Source: Eledone cirrhosa
Taxonomy: Eukaryota > Mollusca > Cephalopoda > Octopoda > Eledonidae
Assembly (NCBI GenBank): GCA_964016885.1
Contig: OZ024759.1
Span: forward strand, 2,920,285 to 2,984,284
DNA length: 64,000 bases
Direction of reading: 5' to 3'
The position numbers were made by a program, and so were the translations under genes. Shown here one piece after another: positions 12,991-24,369 of this stretch. The stretch's first letter is position 1. Each line of letters starts with the position of its first letter. A model generated the notes under the pieces. It had not been told where the DNA came from, made no database searches, and worked only from the letters and a program-made list of their open reading frames with translations.

Positions 12991-13504
12991 AAGTTGTAGG
13001 TCCCAATGATTTGAATGGAAAGTCCCATAAGGATTGTTCTAAAAATAAACAAACCATCATCAAAATCTCGTCAATTCGAGACTGCTGCGAGATTATGCCC
13101 TTAACGTGAAAATTAATACTTAATATAGTGAAACAAGATAAAAAAAAGTGTTTATTTAACTTTGAAAGTGCAACAGAGAATAAACAAGAAACAAAAGATA
13201 ATATTAGTGATTTATCTTCAAATAAATGTGATGTTTATATTGAAAAGTTGGTTATCTCCCATTTTATAAGGATTGTCAATAAAGTTTATCCCCCTTACAT
13301 CAATTTTTCTACTGATAATTTTGATATCGATGTTTTATTGCTCAACGTGGGTCGATTTGAAACATATTTGTGATGTGACAATCTTAGCGACGTGTGCAAC
13401 GGGCACAGACAATTTGGTCAAATTCAGTTTGTAATTGTGAAAGCCTTAAGCATGCAAATTTGTACACAGACATACACATCCTTGCTTTTATATATATATA
13501 AAGA

Positions 13505-13547
13505 TTATATTTAACCCTTTACTATTTACATTACTCTATATATACTA
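13505..13547 (+). repeat. Single 43-bp minisatellite unit between two Helitrons
   Basis: Exactly one array unit (TTATATTTAACCC ... TATATATACTA) is left between the end of Helitron 1 and the start of Helitron 2. It proves that both elements inserted at the same position of adjacent units. Confidence 0.93.
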
Positions 13548-14386
13548 CTAGCAGTAAAGCCCGGCGTTGCTCGGGGTCGCTCAGTAGCTGTGTTAAAGTT
13601 ACAATGTTAAGTTTCTTTCTTGGCTTAAAAACTGTAGTGTCTACTGTGCAGAATTGCATGTGGTGTTTTTGATTAATATTCCCTCAACCAACAATATGCC
13701 TTATGAAGTTAAGAAAACATAACGATAACCCGAATGTTATAACAAAAGAGGATGCTGGGGATAGAAACTGCACTGGTTATTTATTAACAAAGATCGAAAA
13801 TGTAAACACTGCAACGCAGAGAAAAACATTAGCGTAACCAAATTATCAGTTATGTCTGTCTGCACGCCTATATCACCTCTCTGCACGACTGTCTGTCTGC
13901 ACGCCTATATCACCTCTCTGCACGGCTGTCTGTCTGCACGACTGTCTGTCTGCACGCCTAACGACGAAATATTTGCTTGTTTTACGTAGTCTTTAAATAG
14001 ACTTGTTTTCAAGTAAAAATATTGTTTTAAAATGCTTTTAAATGGAAATGAAGCAAAACGGAAGCGTAGTGTTCGAACTGATGAATTTTGCAGGTCAATA
14101 TTTTGCTGGCTCGACAACTGTTAAAGCCAGCGTAATTTTTTACGTAAGACGCTCAATGTAAACAGAACAAAGGGAAATAACTGATAACTTACGCTCAAAA
14201 ATCGATACATTATATTCGATTTCGTCACATAGGGTGGGTCAATTTGAAATTTTTTTTTCCGATGTCTTCGCTAGGGCTCAATGTACAAGTATAGCAATTT
14301 CGGTGCAATTCCGTGAGAGATTCTAAGAGGAGATGTGTGCCGAAAATCGATAGACAGACAGACAACCACAGTTTTATATATATAGA
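13548..14386 (-). mobile_element. Helitron 2, non-autonomous, 839 bp
   Basis: On the minus strand it starts TCTATATATATAAAAC and ends with the same hairpin CCCGAGCAACGCCGGG, then CTTTACTGCTAG. Host A and T flank it and the repaired array unit is regular. It has no coding capacity. Inside (about 13853-13965) is a short tandem repeat built of CTGTCTGTCTGCACG and CCTATATCACCTC. Shared termini with Helitron 1 suggest mobilisation by a relative of that element. Confidence 0.92.
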
Positions 14387-15330
14387 TTATATATAACACT
14401 TTACGATTTACATTACTCTATATAAACTATTATATTTAACACTTTACCATTTACATTACTCTATATATACTATTATATTTAACCCTTTACCATTTACATT
14501 ACTCTATATACTATTATATTTAATCCTTTACCATTTACATTACTCTATATATACTATTATATTTAACACTTTACCATTTACATTACTCTATATATACTAT
14601 TATATTTAACACTTTACCATTTACATTACTATATATATACTATTATATTTAATCCTTTACCATTTACATTACTCTATATACTATTATATTTAACCCTTTA
14701 CCATTTACATTACTCTATATATACTATTATATTTAACACTGTACCATTTACATTACTCTATATATACTATTATATTTAACACTTTACCATTTACATTACT
14801 CTATATATACTATTATATTTAACCCTTTACCATTTACATTACTCTATATACTATTATATTTAATCCTTTACCATTTACATTACTCTATATATACTATTAT
14901 ATTTAACACTTTACCATTTACATTACTCTATATATACTATTATATTTAACACTTTACCATTTACATTACTCTATATATACTATTATATTTAACACTTTAC
15001 CATTTACATTACTCTATATATACTATTATATTTAACACTTTACCATTTACATTACTCTATATATACTATTATATTTAACACTTTACCATTTATATTACTA
15101 TATATATACTATTATATTTAATCCTTTACCATTTACATTACTCTATATACTATTATATTTAACCCTTTACCATTTACATTACTCTATATATACTATTATA
15201 TTTAACACTGTACCATTTACATTACTATATATATACTATTATATTTAAACCTTTACAATTTATATTACTCTATATACTTTTATATTAACCCATTACCATT
15301 TACATTCCTCTATATATACTATTGTATTGT
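14387..15330 (+). repeat. 41-43-bp minisatellite, main segment
   Basis: About 22 units of TTAACACTTTACC, ATTTACATTACTC and TATATATACTATTATA. Some units lack one TA (41 bp), and the third word varies between AACAC, AACCC and AATCC. Blocks with the order AACCC, short AATCC, AACAC recur around 14480 and 14820, so it too has grown by block duplication. Confidence 0.95.
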
Positions 15331-15581
15331 CACAGTAAAAGCTTTACCTCACATAATATCTCACATAACATCTCGTATACGAGAGACGTGTGTTGACGTG
15401 TGTGAACAAGCTCGGCTACCGAGTTGGATTTACTTACTCAAAAGTGAGTTTTGATTAATTGTTTTATACTGTAATATACGTTAACCCCTTGCCTTGGTCG
15501 TCAAACTGTGAGTTTATTTATTTTCACCCCTTTTGGGGGCGAATTTTCCTTTTAAACATTTATTACGGCAAACTGATAGAA

Positions 15582-17294
15582 ATGGACGGAATTTTCACAT
15601 CTCATCCTAACGAGAAAGCCACGCCCCCTAAGAAAGGTGATACAGAGAAGCTAGAAGCACAAGGCTCTAAGTCTTCCCTCCTCACTTCTGCAAAAGAAAC
15701 ATGGAACACGGAATTAAAAGAAAAATTTGCAAAAATGGGTGAAAACCCAGAAAGTCACATAAACGCAGACAAAAACAACAATGACAATAACAGCACGATC
15801 AACAACAGCAATAGTCACAACACCAACCAAGGAAAAAATAACGATAACACCAAACAAAGCGAACCCACTACTGGTGCCTCCTTTGCACAGGCGGTCCGAA
15901 GAACACAGACCTGCAAGCAACTGGACATTACAACTCTGAGAGAAAAGATGAAGGAAGCAAAACAGTATGTAACTTTCAAAGAAGGGGGAGGCTTCACAAT
16001 CACCTCCCCACAAGAAATCAAAAGAGACACGACACTAAGAACGATATCTTTCAGAACAATTTCCAACATAACAAGGAAACCAGCTCAATTATCCCAAAAA
16101 GAAATTGAGCTGGTCCTAAAAAATGTGTGGAGTGATATATCGTTCATACAAAAAGGGCCACTCTATGGGAATATAACGGTGCTAATGAAGGATCAATTGA
16201 CGGCCAGGAAATACTCTGTGTCGCCAATTGTTTCCAAGCTACACACATTTTCCCCCACATATTTGGGAGAAAGAACTAAAAAAATAAGAGTCTCCGGAAT
16301 CCGGCCAAATCCATGGGTACTAACAGGATTTTTAGAAGACGAGAACGGAATCCTCTCAGTAGGAGAAGTCACCACAGACGTTTTCGGCGGTTTGAGCGTG
16401 GAGGTTCTGGTCTAAATGAGACCAGAACGAATAGCCAGAATACCACAGAGGGTGTCCCTCGATGGAGAAACATTTATATACATTTCAGCCGAGGGTAGGA
16501 GGCCCATATGTTACTACTGTTCAAGCAGGGGTCATCTAAGGGCTGCCTGTCCTCAATTGACAAAAAAAGGCTATTTTGCCTACACCCCACAGACCACCAC
16601 CGCCACCACCACAACAACAACAAAAACAACACGGAAAAATAACACAAGACACGGCCCCACCCAAAACAACTCCAAAAACACACACAAACACAACAAAACC
16701 CCAAAATACACCACTACCCGACAGCACGGACGAGGACCCAGCTGAAACGGCACCTAGTGACGAAGAGGGGGGACCCTTCCAACCTGTAAAAAGTAAAAAA
16801 AGAAAGCACCACTCGAACATAAACGAAACAAACACACAACCACCAACAAAAGCAAAACAAACAGAACAAACAAAATCCGCCCACCCCAAAACATAACACA
16901 TACAACAAAACGTAAGCACACACAAGAACAACAAACAAACACAACGCAAATAAAACAGTACACATACATTAACACAAATAAAGAACTAGTAAAAACAATA
17001 CACAAAGACCCTTCGATGGAAACTGAAGGGCAATTCTTTGCAAGCGCGGCCAACAAACCGCATTTAAAAATGATAAGACTCCCAATGGACACCTATGCAA
17101 AACTAAGAGAGAACTTTCCTGAGGACGTGGGGAAAACATGTACTCGACCCTATAACCGCGTCCTCTTGAAACGTTTCCCCACCCACACCTCACCAAACAC
17201 CCCCACCCCACCACAGAACAACACCCCACCAAACAACCCCTCCAATACGCCCATGGATATTGTGCAACATGCTCCTCAGGAGCCGAACAGGTAG
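15582..17294 (+). pseudogene. LINE copy A ORF1 (nucleic-acid-binding protein), broken
   Basis: The likely start is MDGIFTSHPNEKA at 15582. An Asn-rich linker leads to a folded part (FRTISNITRKPAQ, SPTYLGERTKKI, WVLTGFLEDE). At 16413 a TAA stands where copy B has CAA, a single-base nonsense change, and the same frame then reads on to ICYYCSSRGHLRAACP, a C-x2-C-x4-H-x4-C knuckle. A frameshift near 16570 leads to an acidic/basic stretch (DEEGGPFQPVKSKKRKH). A further piece from about 16940 to 17294 (NKPHLKMIRLPMDTY, NRVLLKRFP) is also conserved in copy B and is probably the ORF1 C-terminus. The protein would coat LINE RNA. Confidence 0.82.
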
Positions 17295-17315
17295 GTCCTT
17301 CCTCTTTTAACCAAC

Positions 17316-20300
17316 ATGGCTGATATAAGAGTTGGGTGTCTGAATGTACGCGGCCTGGAACTGTCTTGGAAACAAGGCAAACTTTTAAACGATCTCAGGT
17401 CGCATAGAATGGATGTAATGGCTATTTGCGAGTCCAGGATCAGCAGCGAGCACCAACTGGCGCCCCTCTTCGACAACTTTGAGATCTTCGCATCTCTCTG
17501 TCAACCGGCGATGGGGGTGGAGTTGTCGTTCTGCTGCGAAAACACCTGGGCCTCGCCATACAGAAGGTGCACCTGGACACGGAGGGTCGACTGGTGGTTT
17601 TAGACGTCGGCAGTAGTGAAAGTGGAGCCCTTAGACTAATTGCTGTGTACTAATTGGGCAGCGCGGCCGGAATACTTTCAACGTCTGGAAACTTTTCTGG
17701 GAACGTCCCGCTCCTTGCTTTTAGTGGGGGACTGGAATGGTATCCTGGATGCACGTTGGGACTATGTAGGGGCATGTGCCAATAGAGGGGGGGGGTGTAA
17801 AAGCCTCAAAAGGTTAATCGGCCGATTTGACCTGGCCGATAGATATCGACTAGATTTTCCGACTGTACCACTATGGACGTGGACCAATCGTAGTGGAACA
17901 TCCAGGTCGTTCCTAGATAGGGTCCTAGTTAGAGATAAGGATAGGGACACATTTAGCTGTCCAAAAATGTTCATAGTTGACTATTCGGATCACAAGTTAG
18001 TGACCTGCATAGCCAACCTTGATAGAACCCATAGACAGGGACCCGGTTACTGGAAGCTGAACTTGTCCTTACCAACAAGCAAAGCTTACAGTAAACGGAT
18101 TAGCACGTTAGTTAAGCAGAGTTTGACAGGGGCAATTGTCAACAACAGGTGGTGGAGCTCTCTTAAGAGAGCAATTAGAATAGAATCGATAGGTTTTAGT
18201 CAGGAATTAGCAAGGGATAGGAACAAGACGGAAAGGGAATTAGTAGATAGAGTAGAAGAGGCGATTAGGAGTGGCAATGTAGCCAGCGTGCTGGCATCAA
18301 GAATGGCCTTAGACCAGGTCTTTGATGTGAAGCACGAGGGCTGCGTTGTCAAGAGTAAAATACGTGCTCTGGGTAATGAGGGAGCCAAAGCTGTTAGCTG
18401 GGCCCGAGTGACAGAGGCAAAAAGTGGGAACAAGTCCACGATTCGGTCTTTGAAGGACCAGGATGGGCGTGTGATCCTTGAACCTGGGTAAATGTGTGCG
18501 GCCTTTCAGTGGCACTTTGCACGACTGTTCGAGAGATGCGGCGCGCCGGGTGAGACTGTGGATTTCAATCCATACCTCGACGGTCTGCCGCGCCTCTCGG
18601 ACGCGGAGGCGAAGTCTTGCGAAAGGCCGATTTCACCTGCTGAGATAGGGGCGGCGCTGAGCCAATGCGGCAAACGCAAATCCCGGGTCTCGATGGTCTA
18701 CCATACGAGCTATATGTAGCGATGCCGGACTTGTTCTCCGATATCCTCGAAGCGGTCTACTGCAACTGGCAGCATAACGGGAGAATTCCCAGTTCTGTGG
18801 CCAAGGGCGTAGTTACGCTGGTGAGGAAGGACGAGAACAAGGGGGATGACATAAGTAACTTCAGGCCCATAACTCTGCTGAATGCAGAGTTAAAGATTTT
18901 GGCCAAGGTGTTAGCGAAGAGGTTGGCGCTTGTCGTCGGAAACCTTGTGGCAGAAGCGCAGACATGCGTAATCCCGTCCAGGTCCATTCACGACAAACTC
19001 CACCTTATGCGATACATCATAGAGAGGGTAGGGAATGAACCCGGCTTTGGTGGGGCCCTGATCAACTTGGATCAATCTAAAGCTTTCGATAGGGTTGACC
19101 ATCGTTACCTGGATGCGGTGCTCGCGGCGGCAGGCTTCGGACCCGTTTTCAGGGGTTGGATTGCTGCGATGCACAGTAGCAACGTCTGCTCAAGGGTCAA
19201 GGTGAACGGCCACCTCTCGGAGCCGTTCCAAATCATGCGATCCATCCGACAGGGATGCCCTCTCTACTCCCTTCTGTATGTGCTGGCTCTTGAGCCACTA
19301 CTGCGGAAGTTGGAGCGGTTGCAAGGCATCCCTTTGGAACCGGGATTGCAGAAAGCGGCGTCGGCCTACGGCGATGACGTGACAGTAATGGTGTCGAAAA
19401 CCTCGCAAATCGGTGAGATCGGCACCTTACTGGAGGAATATGAAAGGTTTACAGGAGCCAAGCTGAACCGGGACAAGTCCGTCGGTTTGCAACTCGGAAC
19501 ATGGAGAGGCAAACCGATGCCCTCCAACGACGTCGTCGGACGCTGGACGGAGGGCCCGGTGAAGCTGCTTGGGGTCTGGTTCAGACCAGACCTCCAGGTG
19601 GAGAAAAACTGGAACGAGGTAACGGCCAGGGTGTTTGCACTCACCCAGAAGTGGGCCCAGTGCAAACTATCCCTGAAAGGTCGAGCGGAGGTGGCGAATA
19701 CTTATATAACATCCGTCATCTACTACCGCTTGACCGTCGTGCCTTGCCCAGTGAAAAGACTCGCCAAAATGGAGTACGCGCTGTTCCAATTTCTTTGGAA
19801 CAAGCGGACCCCTTTGGTGAGGAGATCCATCTGCTGTCAACATCCTTCGAAAGGAGGGCTGGGGATGCCGTGGCTACAGATGCGTAAACACGCATTAAGG
19901 CTACGGCACCTCCAGGTATTCCTCACCGGTCAACCGGTATGGGCCCCGTTTGTGAGGCGAGCCTTTCCCAGACTCGTCTCGCTCACCGAGCTGCAATCCT
20001 AGGTCAAGCAAAGACCGAGAAAAGTGGGCGACTGGCACATTGAATGTGCCCAGGCGCTCACGGCCCTCTGGAAAGCGCACCCGGCAATCAGAGGAGACTC
20101 CACCTCGACATTCTATAGAGGGTTGGTACGCAGCAGGTGCGACGATGCTCTCGGAGAAGCTCTAGGCATGGAGGAAGATGAACTGGCCAGTTTGTTCGGT
20201 AGGACGTTTGGCCCTGGACCGATGGACAACTTCCAAAAGTCCCTGGCTTGGCAGTGCTACCGAGGGGCTCTACCCGTTCGAGACAAGCTCCACAGGCATG

Positions 20301-20749
20301 GGAGCCTGGGTAGGGATCCTTTGAATAAGATCTGTCCGAGATGCGTGCATGACGACGAAACCGTTGCGCACGCATTCGTACACTGCCCAGGCATTGCTGA
20401 CCTGTGGGGCTATGTGGAACGACTACTGTCGAGGGTGGGACCAATCCGGTTGACCACCGAGTCCATTGTCACGATCAAACCGCCTCCCCCTTTCAAAAAC
20501 GAAGGAGAGGCGGTTTTTCTCTGTGTGATAGCCATGGCTAAAGAAGTTGTATGGTGGACGAGGCTGAAAGGGCTGAGGTCAGACACCTTTCTCTCCGGCC
20601 AACAACTGGTCCCCTTTTTCAAATACCATTTTAAAAGAAGGATCAGAATGGAGAGAGAGGTGCTCTACCCCAGCAAGTTTTATGAAAGGTGGGTGAAAGT
20701 AGGGAGAATGGCCAGAGTGAATGGGTCTTCTCTCTATATCAGCCTGTAG
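17316..20749 (+). pseudogene. LINE copy A ORF2 (endonuclease-reverse transcriptase), broken
   Basis: It starts MADIRVGCLNVRGL at 17316. APE-type endonuclease signs are ICESRI, LVGDWNGIL and DYSDHKLV. RT signs are FRPITLLN, NLDQSKAFDRVDH (motif A), SIRQGCPL (motif B) and AYGDDV (motif C, with Gly where copy B has Ala). The C-terminal part has CPRCVHDDETVAHAFVHC. Damage comprises a frame change near 17600, a TAA at about 18489 where copy B has CAG, a frameshift near 18690 (overlapping frames 18492-18719 and 18665-20002), and a TAG at about 20000 where copy B has TGG. Confidence 0.9.
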
Positions 20750-20985
20750 GTGAAAGAAGAGGAAAATGAGGAGACGAGGGAAGCACCTACTCTTTGTGCT
20801 CCTGAGGAGAAGGGTTGCACATTTTTTCCGGGGTGTGTGCGACCCATGTTAATGCCCCCTCCCTATTGAGGACTTCGTTTGTTGTTGTTATTTCATTGTT
20901 ATATTTTTGTACTCGTTAATTATATGTAAACTTCCCCCTTATATCTGTCCCTACCTTTTGTGCCCTGGTGGCAAATAAAGAAATC

Positions 20986-21290
20986 ACTCTATATACTATT
21001 ATATGTAACACTTTACCATTTACATTACTCTATATATACTATTTTATTTAACACTTTACCCACCGAGGTTAACTTTGCCTTTCATCCTTCCGGGGTCGAT
21101 AGAATAAAGTACCAGTAATGCATTGGGTAATTGCTGGCCTTGTGCCAAATGTAGAAACAATTATATTTAACACTTTACCATTTACATTACTCTATATATA
21201 CTATTATATTTAACACTTTACTATTTACATTACTCTATATACTATTATATTTAACACTTTACCATTTACATTACTCTATATATACTATTA
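20986..21290 (+). repeat. 41-43-bp minisatellite, last segment
   Basis: The array resumes directly after the LINE tail and is interrupted by a SINE fragment (21060-21165). It ends in TATTATATTTTCATTG, then TTTACCTCACATAATAC. A closely similar flank (TTTACCTCACATAATAT) occurs at about 15350, on the other side of the LINE. Confidence 0.9.
21060..21165 (+). mobile_element. Truncated cephalopod tRNA-SINE tail
   Basis: It contains CACCGAGGTTAACTTTGCC, TTTCATCCTTCCGGGGTCG and CCAGTAATGCATTGGGT, then GCTGGCCTTGTGCCAAATG. This is the 3' half of the SINE found in huge numbers in octopus and squid genomes. It has no tRNA-like head. It sits inside a minisatellite unit. Confidence 0.75.
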
Positions 21291-21454
21291 TATTTTCATT
21301 GTAAAGGATTTACCTCACATAATACTGAATCTATGAGATTTTGATATTATCTATTTTGAGAACAATACCTTAACATCAGTATGAATGGCCAGCTATGGCT
21401 TGTTTGAACAGAAAGAGGTGAGATAATTCTGGATGGATTAAATTGTAGAGTAGC
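21291..21454. other. Unassigned intron sequence
   Basis: A short unique-looking stretch after the minisatellite, starting with the TTTACCTCACATAATAC flank. No gene or repeat is recognised. Confidence 0.4.
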
Positions 21455-21790
21455 TGATCATCATGATCATCATCATTGTCAGCATAATCATCATCATCAT
21501 TTTACATCTATTCTTTGTGCTTCGAAGGGTTAGATGGGTTATGGGGTTTGACAGGTTAGGTGACCATGTCTTGCTTTTATAGATCAGTTTAGGGGGTCGG
21601 TTTCTATAGCTGGATGTCCTTCCTAATACCAACCACTTTACTATTTGTACTGGGATCATTTTTTCATTACAGTGAGGACTGGGTGTCTTTTGTTGTAGCA
21701 TCAGCACTACCATTTTACAGGGTGAACTGGGTGTCTTTTATCATGAAACCTGCACTATCACTTTACAGGATGGACTAAGTGCTTTATTAT
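21455..21790 (+). mobile_element. (ATC)n-headed SINE-like repeat
   Basis: ATCATCATCATTTTACATC opens a unit that includes GACCATGTCTTGCTTTTAT, then CTGGATGTCCTTCCTAATAC and a duplicated ACTGGGTGTCTTTTnTTGT module. The same framework recurs at 23656, 58281 and 58871. It has no coding capacity. Confidence 0.75.
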
Positions 21791-21877
21791 TGTGGAACCA
21801 GCACCAGAGGGGCATTGATGTGAGTGGGTGGGGATAAAAACAACTGTGGGAGAAGACGTGTAGTATTGTTGAGGTGA

Positions 21878-22130
21878 GCTAAACCTACATTGGTGTGAGC
21901 TGTATTAATAACATGATAGGATTCAGCCTTCTCATTAAAACACCTAAGAAAGCACCTATGAAATGCAACCTCTAAGGAGACCACACAAATCTACATATGT
22001 GTTAGCTGTAGCAACATGGTAGAACTGGGGTCCCTATCATTGAGACACCCAAGAAACCTCCTATAAGATATAACCTTGTAGGAGGCCATCTAAACCTACA
22101 TATGTGTAATGTATTATTGAACAACAGTGG
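21878..22130 (+). repeat. About 107-bp tandem repeat, 2.4 copies
   Basis: AACCTACATTGGTGTGAGCTG at 21881 is echoed by AATCTACATATGTGTTAGCTG about 107 bp later and by AACCTACATATGTGTAA a further 106 bp on. The shared parts between include AGACACCCAAGAAA. The copies are diverged. Confidence 0.65.
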
Positions 22131-22217
22131 GTTATGTGGTATATTTAGGGGAAAGTTAGTCTGGCAAGGACTTGATCTTCTCCTGGTGTTTGTATCTCTC
22201 TAATGATTATTTTTCAG

Positions 22218-22367
22218 GTGAGGTTGATAATTCTGAGACTCCGTTAAAGGTACGACCTGTGAACCCATCACCTGTTCATGCTTCAGGGTGTGCCTCACCC
22301 ACAGCTGTTCGACCCACAAACCCGACTCCAACCTTTTCAAGTAAAATCTCTTTAAAAGAGAGACCCA
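22218..22367 (+). CDS. Host gene, visible exon 3 (150 nt)
   Basis: The acceptor is GATTATTTTTCAG and the donor is CCCA|GTGAGT. It enters needing two bases, exactly what exon 2 leaves, and exits after one base. It encodes EVDNSETPLKVRPVNPSP, then a Pro/Thr/Ser-rich stretch (SPTAVRPTNPTPTF) and SSKISLKERP. This looks like a disordered linker. The intron before it is 12,767 bp and holds the Helitrons and LINE copy A. No family is recognised. Confidence 0.8.
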
Positions 22368-22431
22368 GTGAGTAAATTAGTCCCTATATCATTATGAAGT
22401 TGTTGTCATTGTAATAGAAGTAGTTGTCGTA

Positions 22432-22706
22432 TATACATATATACACACACACATATACATATATAGACACACACATATACATATATATACACATACATAT
22501 ACATATATATACACACACAAATACATATATAGACACACACATATACATATATAGACACACATATACATATATATACACCCATATACATATATAGACACAC
22601 ATATACATATATAGACACACACATATACATATATACACACACACATATACATATATATACACACATATACATATATAGACACACACATATACATATATAT
22701 ACACAT
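22432..22706 (+). repeat. ATACAC/ATATAC microsatellite
   Basis: About 275 bp of ATACATATATACACACACA words with ATAGACACAC variants. It reads as Tyr/Ile/Cys/Val runs on the minus strand, which are not genes. Confidence 0.95.
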
Positions 22707-22867
22707 GCACCTGTTGGTTTTCACTTGCATTTATTACAAATTTCGAGCTGGTTGGTTTAATAACTGGATGGTTGTTTATTTATTGTCAAAGTTTTTTTCG
22801 TCACACATTCTGTGACTTCCTCGGTGACTAATTTGTTATTGTGTGTCTCTCCTTTGTTCTGTCCCAT

Positions 22868-23208
22868 ATCATCATCATCATTTTACATCCGCTTTTCCCT
22901 GCTTGCAAGGGTGGGGCGGGAAATGATTCTGGCTTGATTTCTACAGCTGGATGCCCTTCCTAACACCAACCTCATTTACAGTGTGGGCTGGGTGCTTTTT
23001 TCCGTGGCACCTTTACGACCACTTTGCAGTGGAATGATAGGGGCTGGGACCCCAGGCCCTATCATCTCATTTCTACAGCTGAGTAAACTGGAGCAATGTG
23101 AAATAAAGTGTCTTGCTCAAGGAAACAACACATCACCCGGTCTGAGAATTGAACTCACAACCTTTCGATTGCAAGGCCAATGCTCTAACCACTAAGCCAT
23201 GTGCCTCC
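22868..23208 (-). mobile_element. tRNA-derived SINE, minus strand
   Basis: Read on the minus strand it starts GGAGGCACATGGCTTAGTGG (tRNA-like A box) and has a B box around GGTTGTGAGTTCAATTCTC. It continues with CCGGGTGATGTGTTGTTTCC and ends GTAAAATGATGATGATGAT. A sister copy on the plus strand is at 30112-30443. Length is about 340 bp. The RNA polymerase III promoter boxes are visible, but it is not a functional tRNA. Confidence 0.85.
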
Positions 23209-23242
23209 ATATATATATATAGATATATATATTTATGTTGGT

Positions 23243-23463
23243 GAAGGCATGTGGCTGAGTGGTTAGAGAATTGGATTCACAATCATGAGGTTGTGAGTTC
23301 GATTCCTGGACCGGGCGATGCGTTATGTCCGTGATCAAGACACCTTATTTCACGTTGCTCCTTCTATCAGGAGTTGCGACTGATAGAGAGTATTAGCAAC
23401 TGGAAAGACCGATGGAAACATTCTTTCCTCGGTCCGATTTGACGAAAGTCAATCGATCCTGAT
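23243..23463 (+). mobile_element. tRNA-derived SINE, plus strand
   Basis: The head is GAAGGCATGTGGCTGAGTGG, then GGTTGTGAGTTCGATTCC as the B box. The body runs through GATCAAGACACCTTATTTC and a short-arm sequence ending near TCAATCGATCCTG. Microsatellite TA follows. It is a different subfamily from the neighbour at 22868. Confidence 0.82.
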
Positions 23464-23489
23464 ATATATATATATATATATGTATATAA

Positions 23490-23645
23490 CCATGACCAGT
23501 CCGAGAGGAAGATCCGCATAAGGTGAAACAATTGTTCTCAGTATGGTGAACCAACTGGTGTTACTACTTTTACCAAACTCGTCCCATGGACTGAGTGCTC
23601 TACGACTACAGATATTACCTTCCAGTGTTCTACCTCTCTCTCTCT
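23490..23645. repeat. PLE-terminus-like segment, inverse copy of 33745-33872
   Basis: GAAGATCCGCATAAGGTGAA, ACAATTGTTCTCAGTATGG and GACTGAGTGCTCTACGAC recur in inverted form at 33745-33872. There the segment borders PLE coding sequence. The GAAGATCC ... GGTGAAACAATTG order resembles the 3' half of a hammerhead, but the CTGANGA box is not intact here. Confidence 0.5.
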
Positions 23646-23655
23646 ATATATATAT

Positions 23656-23925
23656 ATCATCATTATCATCATCATCATTTAATGTCCATCTTCCACACTA
23701 GCATAGGTTAGGCGGGTTTGTCCCGCTTGAGGCAATTTTGGTTGGGCGACCATGTCTCGCTTGTATAGAACTGTTTCTGGTAGGTTTTCTAAGGCTGGAT
23801 GCCCTTCCTAACGCCAACCACATGTACAGTGTGGACAGGGAGCTGTAAATGGAATGTGTAGCAACAAGGGCAGTGCTCCAGCATGGCTTCAGTCAGATGG
23901 CATTACAGTGTGGGCTGATATATAT
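23656..23925 (+). mobile_element. (ATC)n-headed SINE with LINE-like tail
   Basis: ATCATCATTTAATGTCCATC, CTAGCATAGGTTAGGCGGG and CTGGATGCCCTTCCTAACGC mark it. The tail (23850-23905, GTAGCAACAAGGGCAGTGC) matches the 3' UTR of the LINE fragment at 24590-25440, as expected for a SINE that borrows a LINE 3' end. Confidence 0.75.
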
Positions 23926-23935
23926 ATATATACTA

Positions 23936-24367
23936 GACCTGAAAAATGTGCAAACTCAAAAGAGCCACAGAATGTTATAAACCTTCAAAAGTGTGTGTGG
24001 GACTAGAGTTGTTGCTAAAAAATATTGTAATCATTATCTATCGTACACTCTGTGGCATCCTTTTATAAAAAAGAGACTCATAACGAACTCAAGACGACAC
24101 GATAATTATTTAAGCTAATGTTCAATATCTCATATTAGATGTTTAGTAATGATTAATACAAAATGCACTTAAACCGAATTCTATATTATAAATTCATTTA
24201 AATAATTATCGTGACATCTTGAGTTCGTTATGAGTCTCTTTTTTATAAAAGGATGCCACAGAGTGTACAATAGATAATGATTACAATATTTTTGAGCAAC
24301 AACTCGTCCTTTTGTAGATTTATTATAACATTCTGTGGCTCTTTGGAGCTTGCACATTTTTCAGGTC
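23936..24367. mobile_element. MITE-like inverted-repeat element with TA duplication
   Basis: The two ends are inverted copies of about 185 bp starting GACCTGAAAAATGTGC, with only a few differences. The left arm has an extra GTGTGTGTGGGACTAG. A TA lies on each side (23934-23935 and 24368-24369). It has no coding sequence. Size, TA target and long arms fit a Tc1/mariner-type MITE, though a simple foldback element is possible. Confidence 0.8.
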
Positions 24368-24369
24368 TA

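Larger units (their letters stand above)
9672..13504 (-). mobile_element. Helitron 1, autonomous type, decayed
   Basis: On the minus strand the element begins TCTTTATATATATA and ends with the hairpin CCCGAGCAACGCCGGG followed 12 bases later by CTAG. The TC start, 3' hairpin and CTRR end are the classic Helitron termini. The host bases are A before and T after. Removing 9672-13504 restores a normal minisatellite unit (TATATATACTA joined to TTATATTTAAC), so the borders are base-exact. The element carries Rep and PIF1-type helicase remains in the same orientation. Stretches outside these (9672-10128, 12991-13504) hold no convincing gene. Confidence 0.93.
15385..20985 (+). mobile_element. Tx1-like LINE, copy A, nearly full length
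   Basis: A non-LTR retrotransposon with an ORF1 ending in a CCHC zinc knuckle and an ORF2 with endonuclease, reverse transcriptase and a C-terminal Cys/His motif. A 3' tail of GCCCTGGTGGCAAATAAAG supplies AATAAA. The order and the RT wording (SIRQGCPL, the residues before KAFDRVDH) match the Tx1 branch of the L1 group. It is more GC-rich than its surroundings. It lies in the 43-bp minisatellite, which resumes at 20986. The left border is uncertain because 15331-15384 is not array sequence. Stops and frameshifts show it is dead. Confidence 0.88.

Noticed and set aside
22384..22730. Cys/Val/Tyr-rich frames over ATACAC repeats (also at 25510, 28341, 30388, 42510, 49690, 57568, 58633)
   Set aside because: Simple TA/CA microsatellites open in several frames at once. 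No gene-like composition is present.
22868..23463. tRNA genes with A and B boxes
   Set aside because: The heads lack a complete cloverleaf and continue into SINE bodies with repeat tails.
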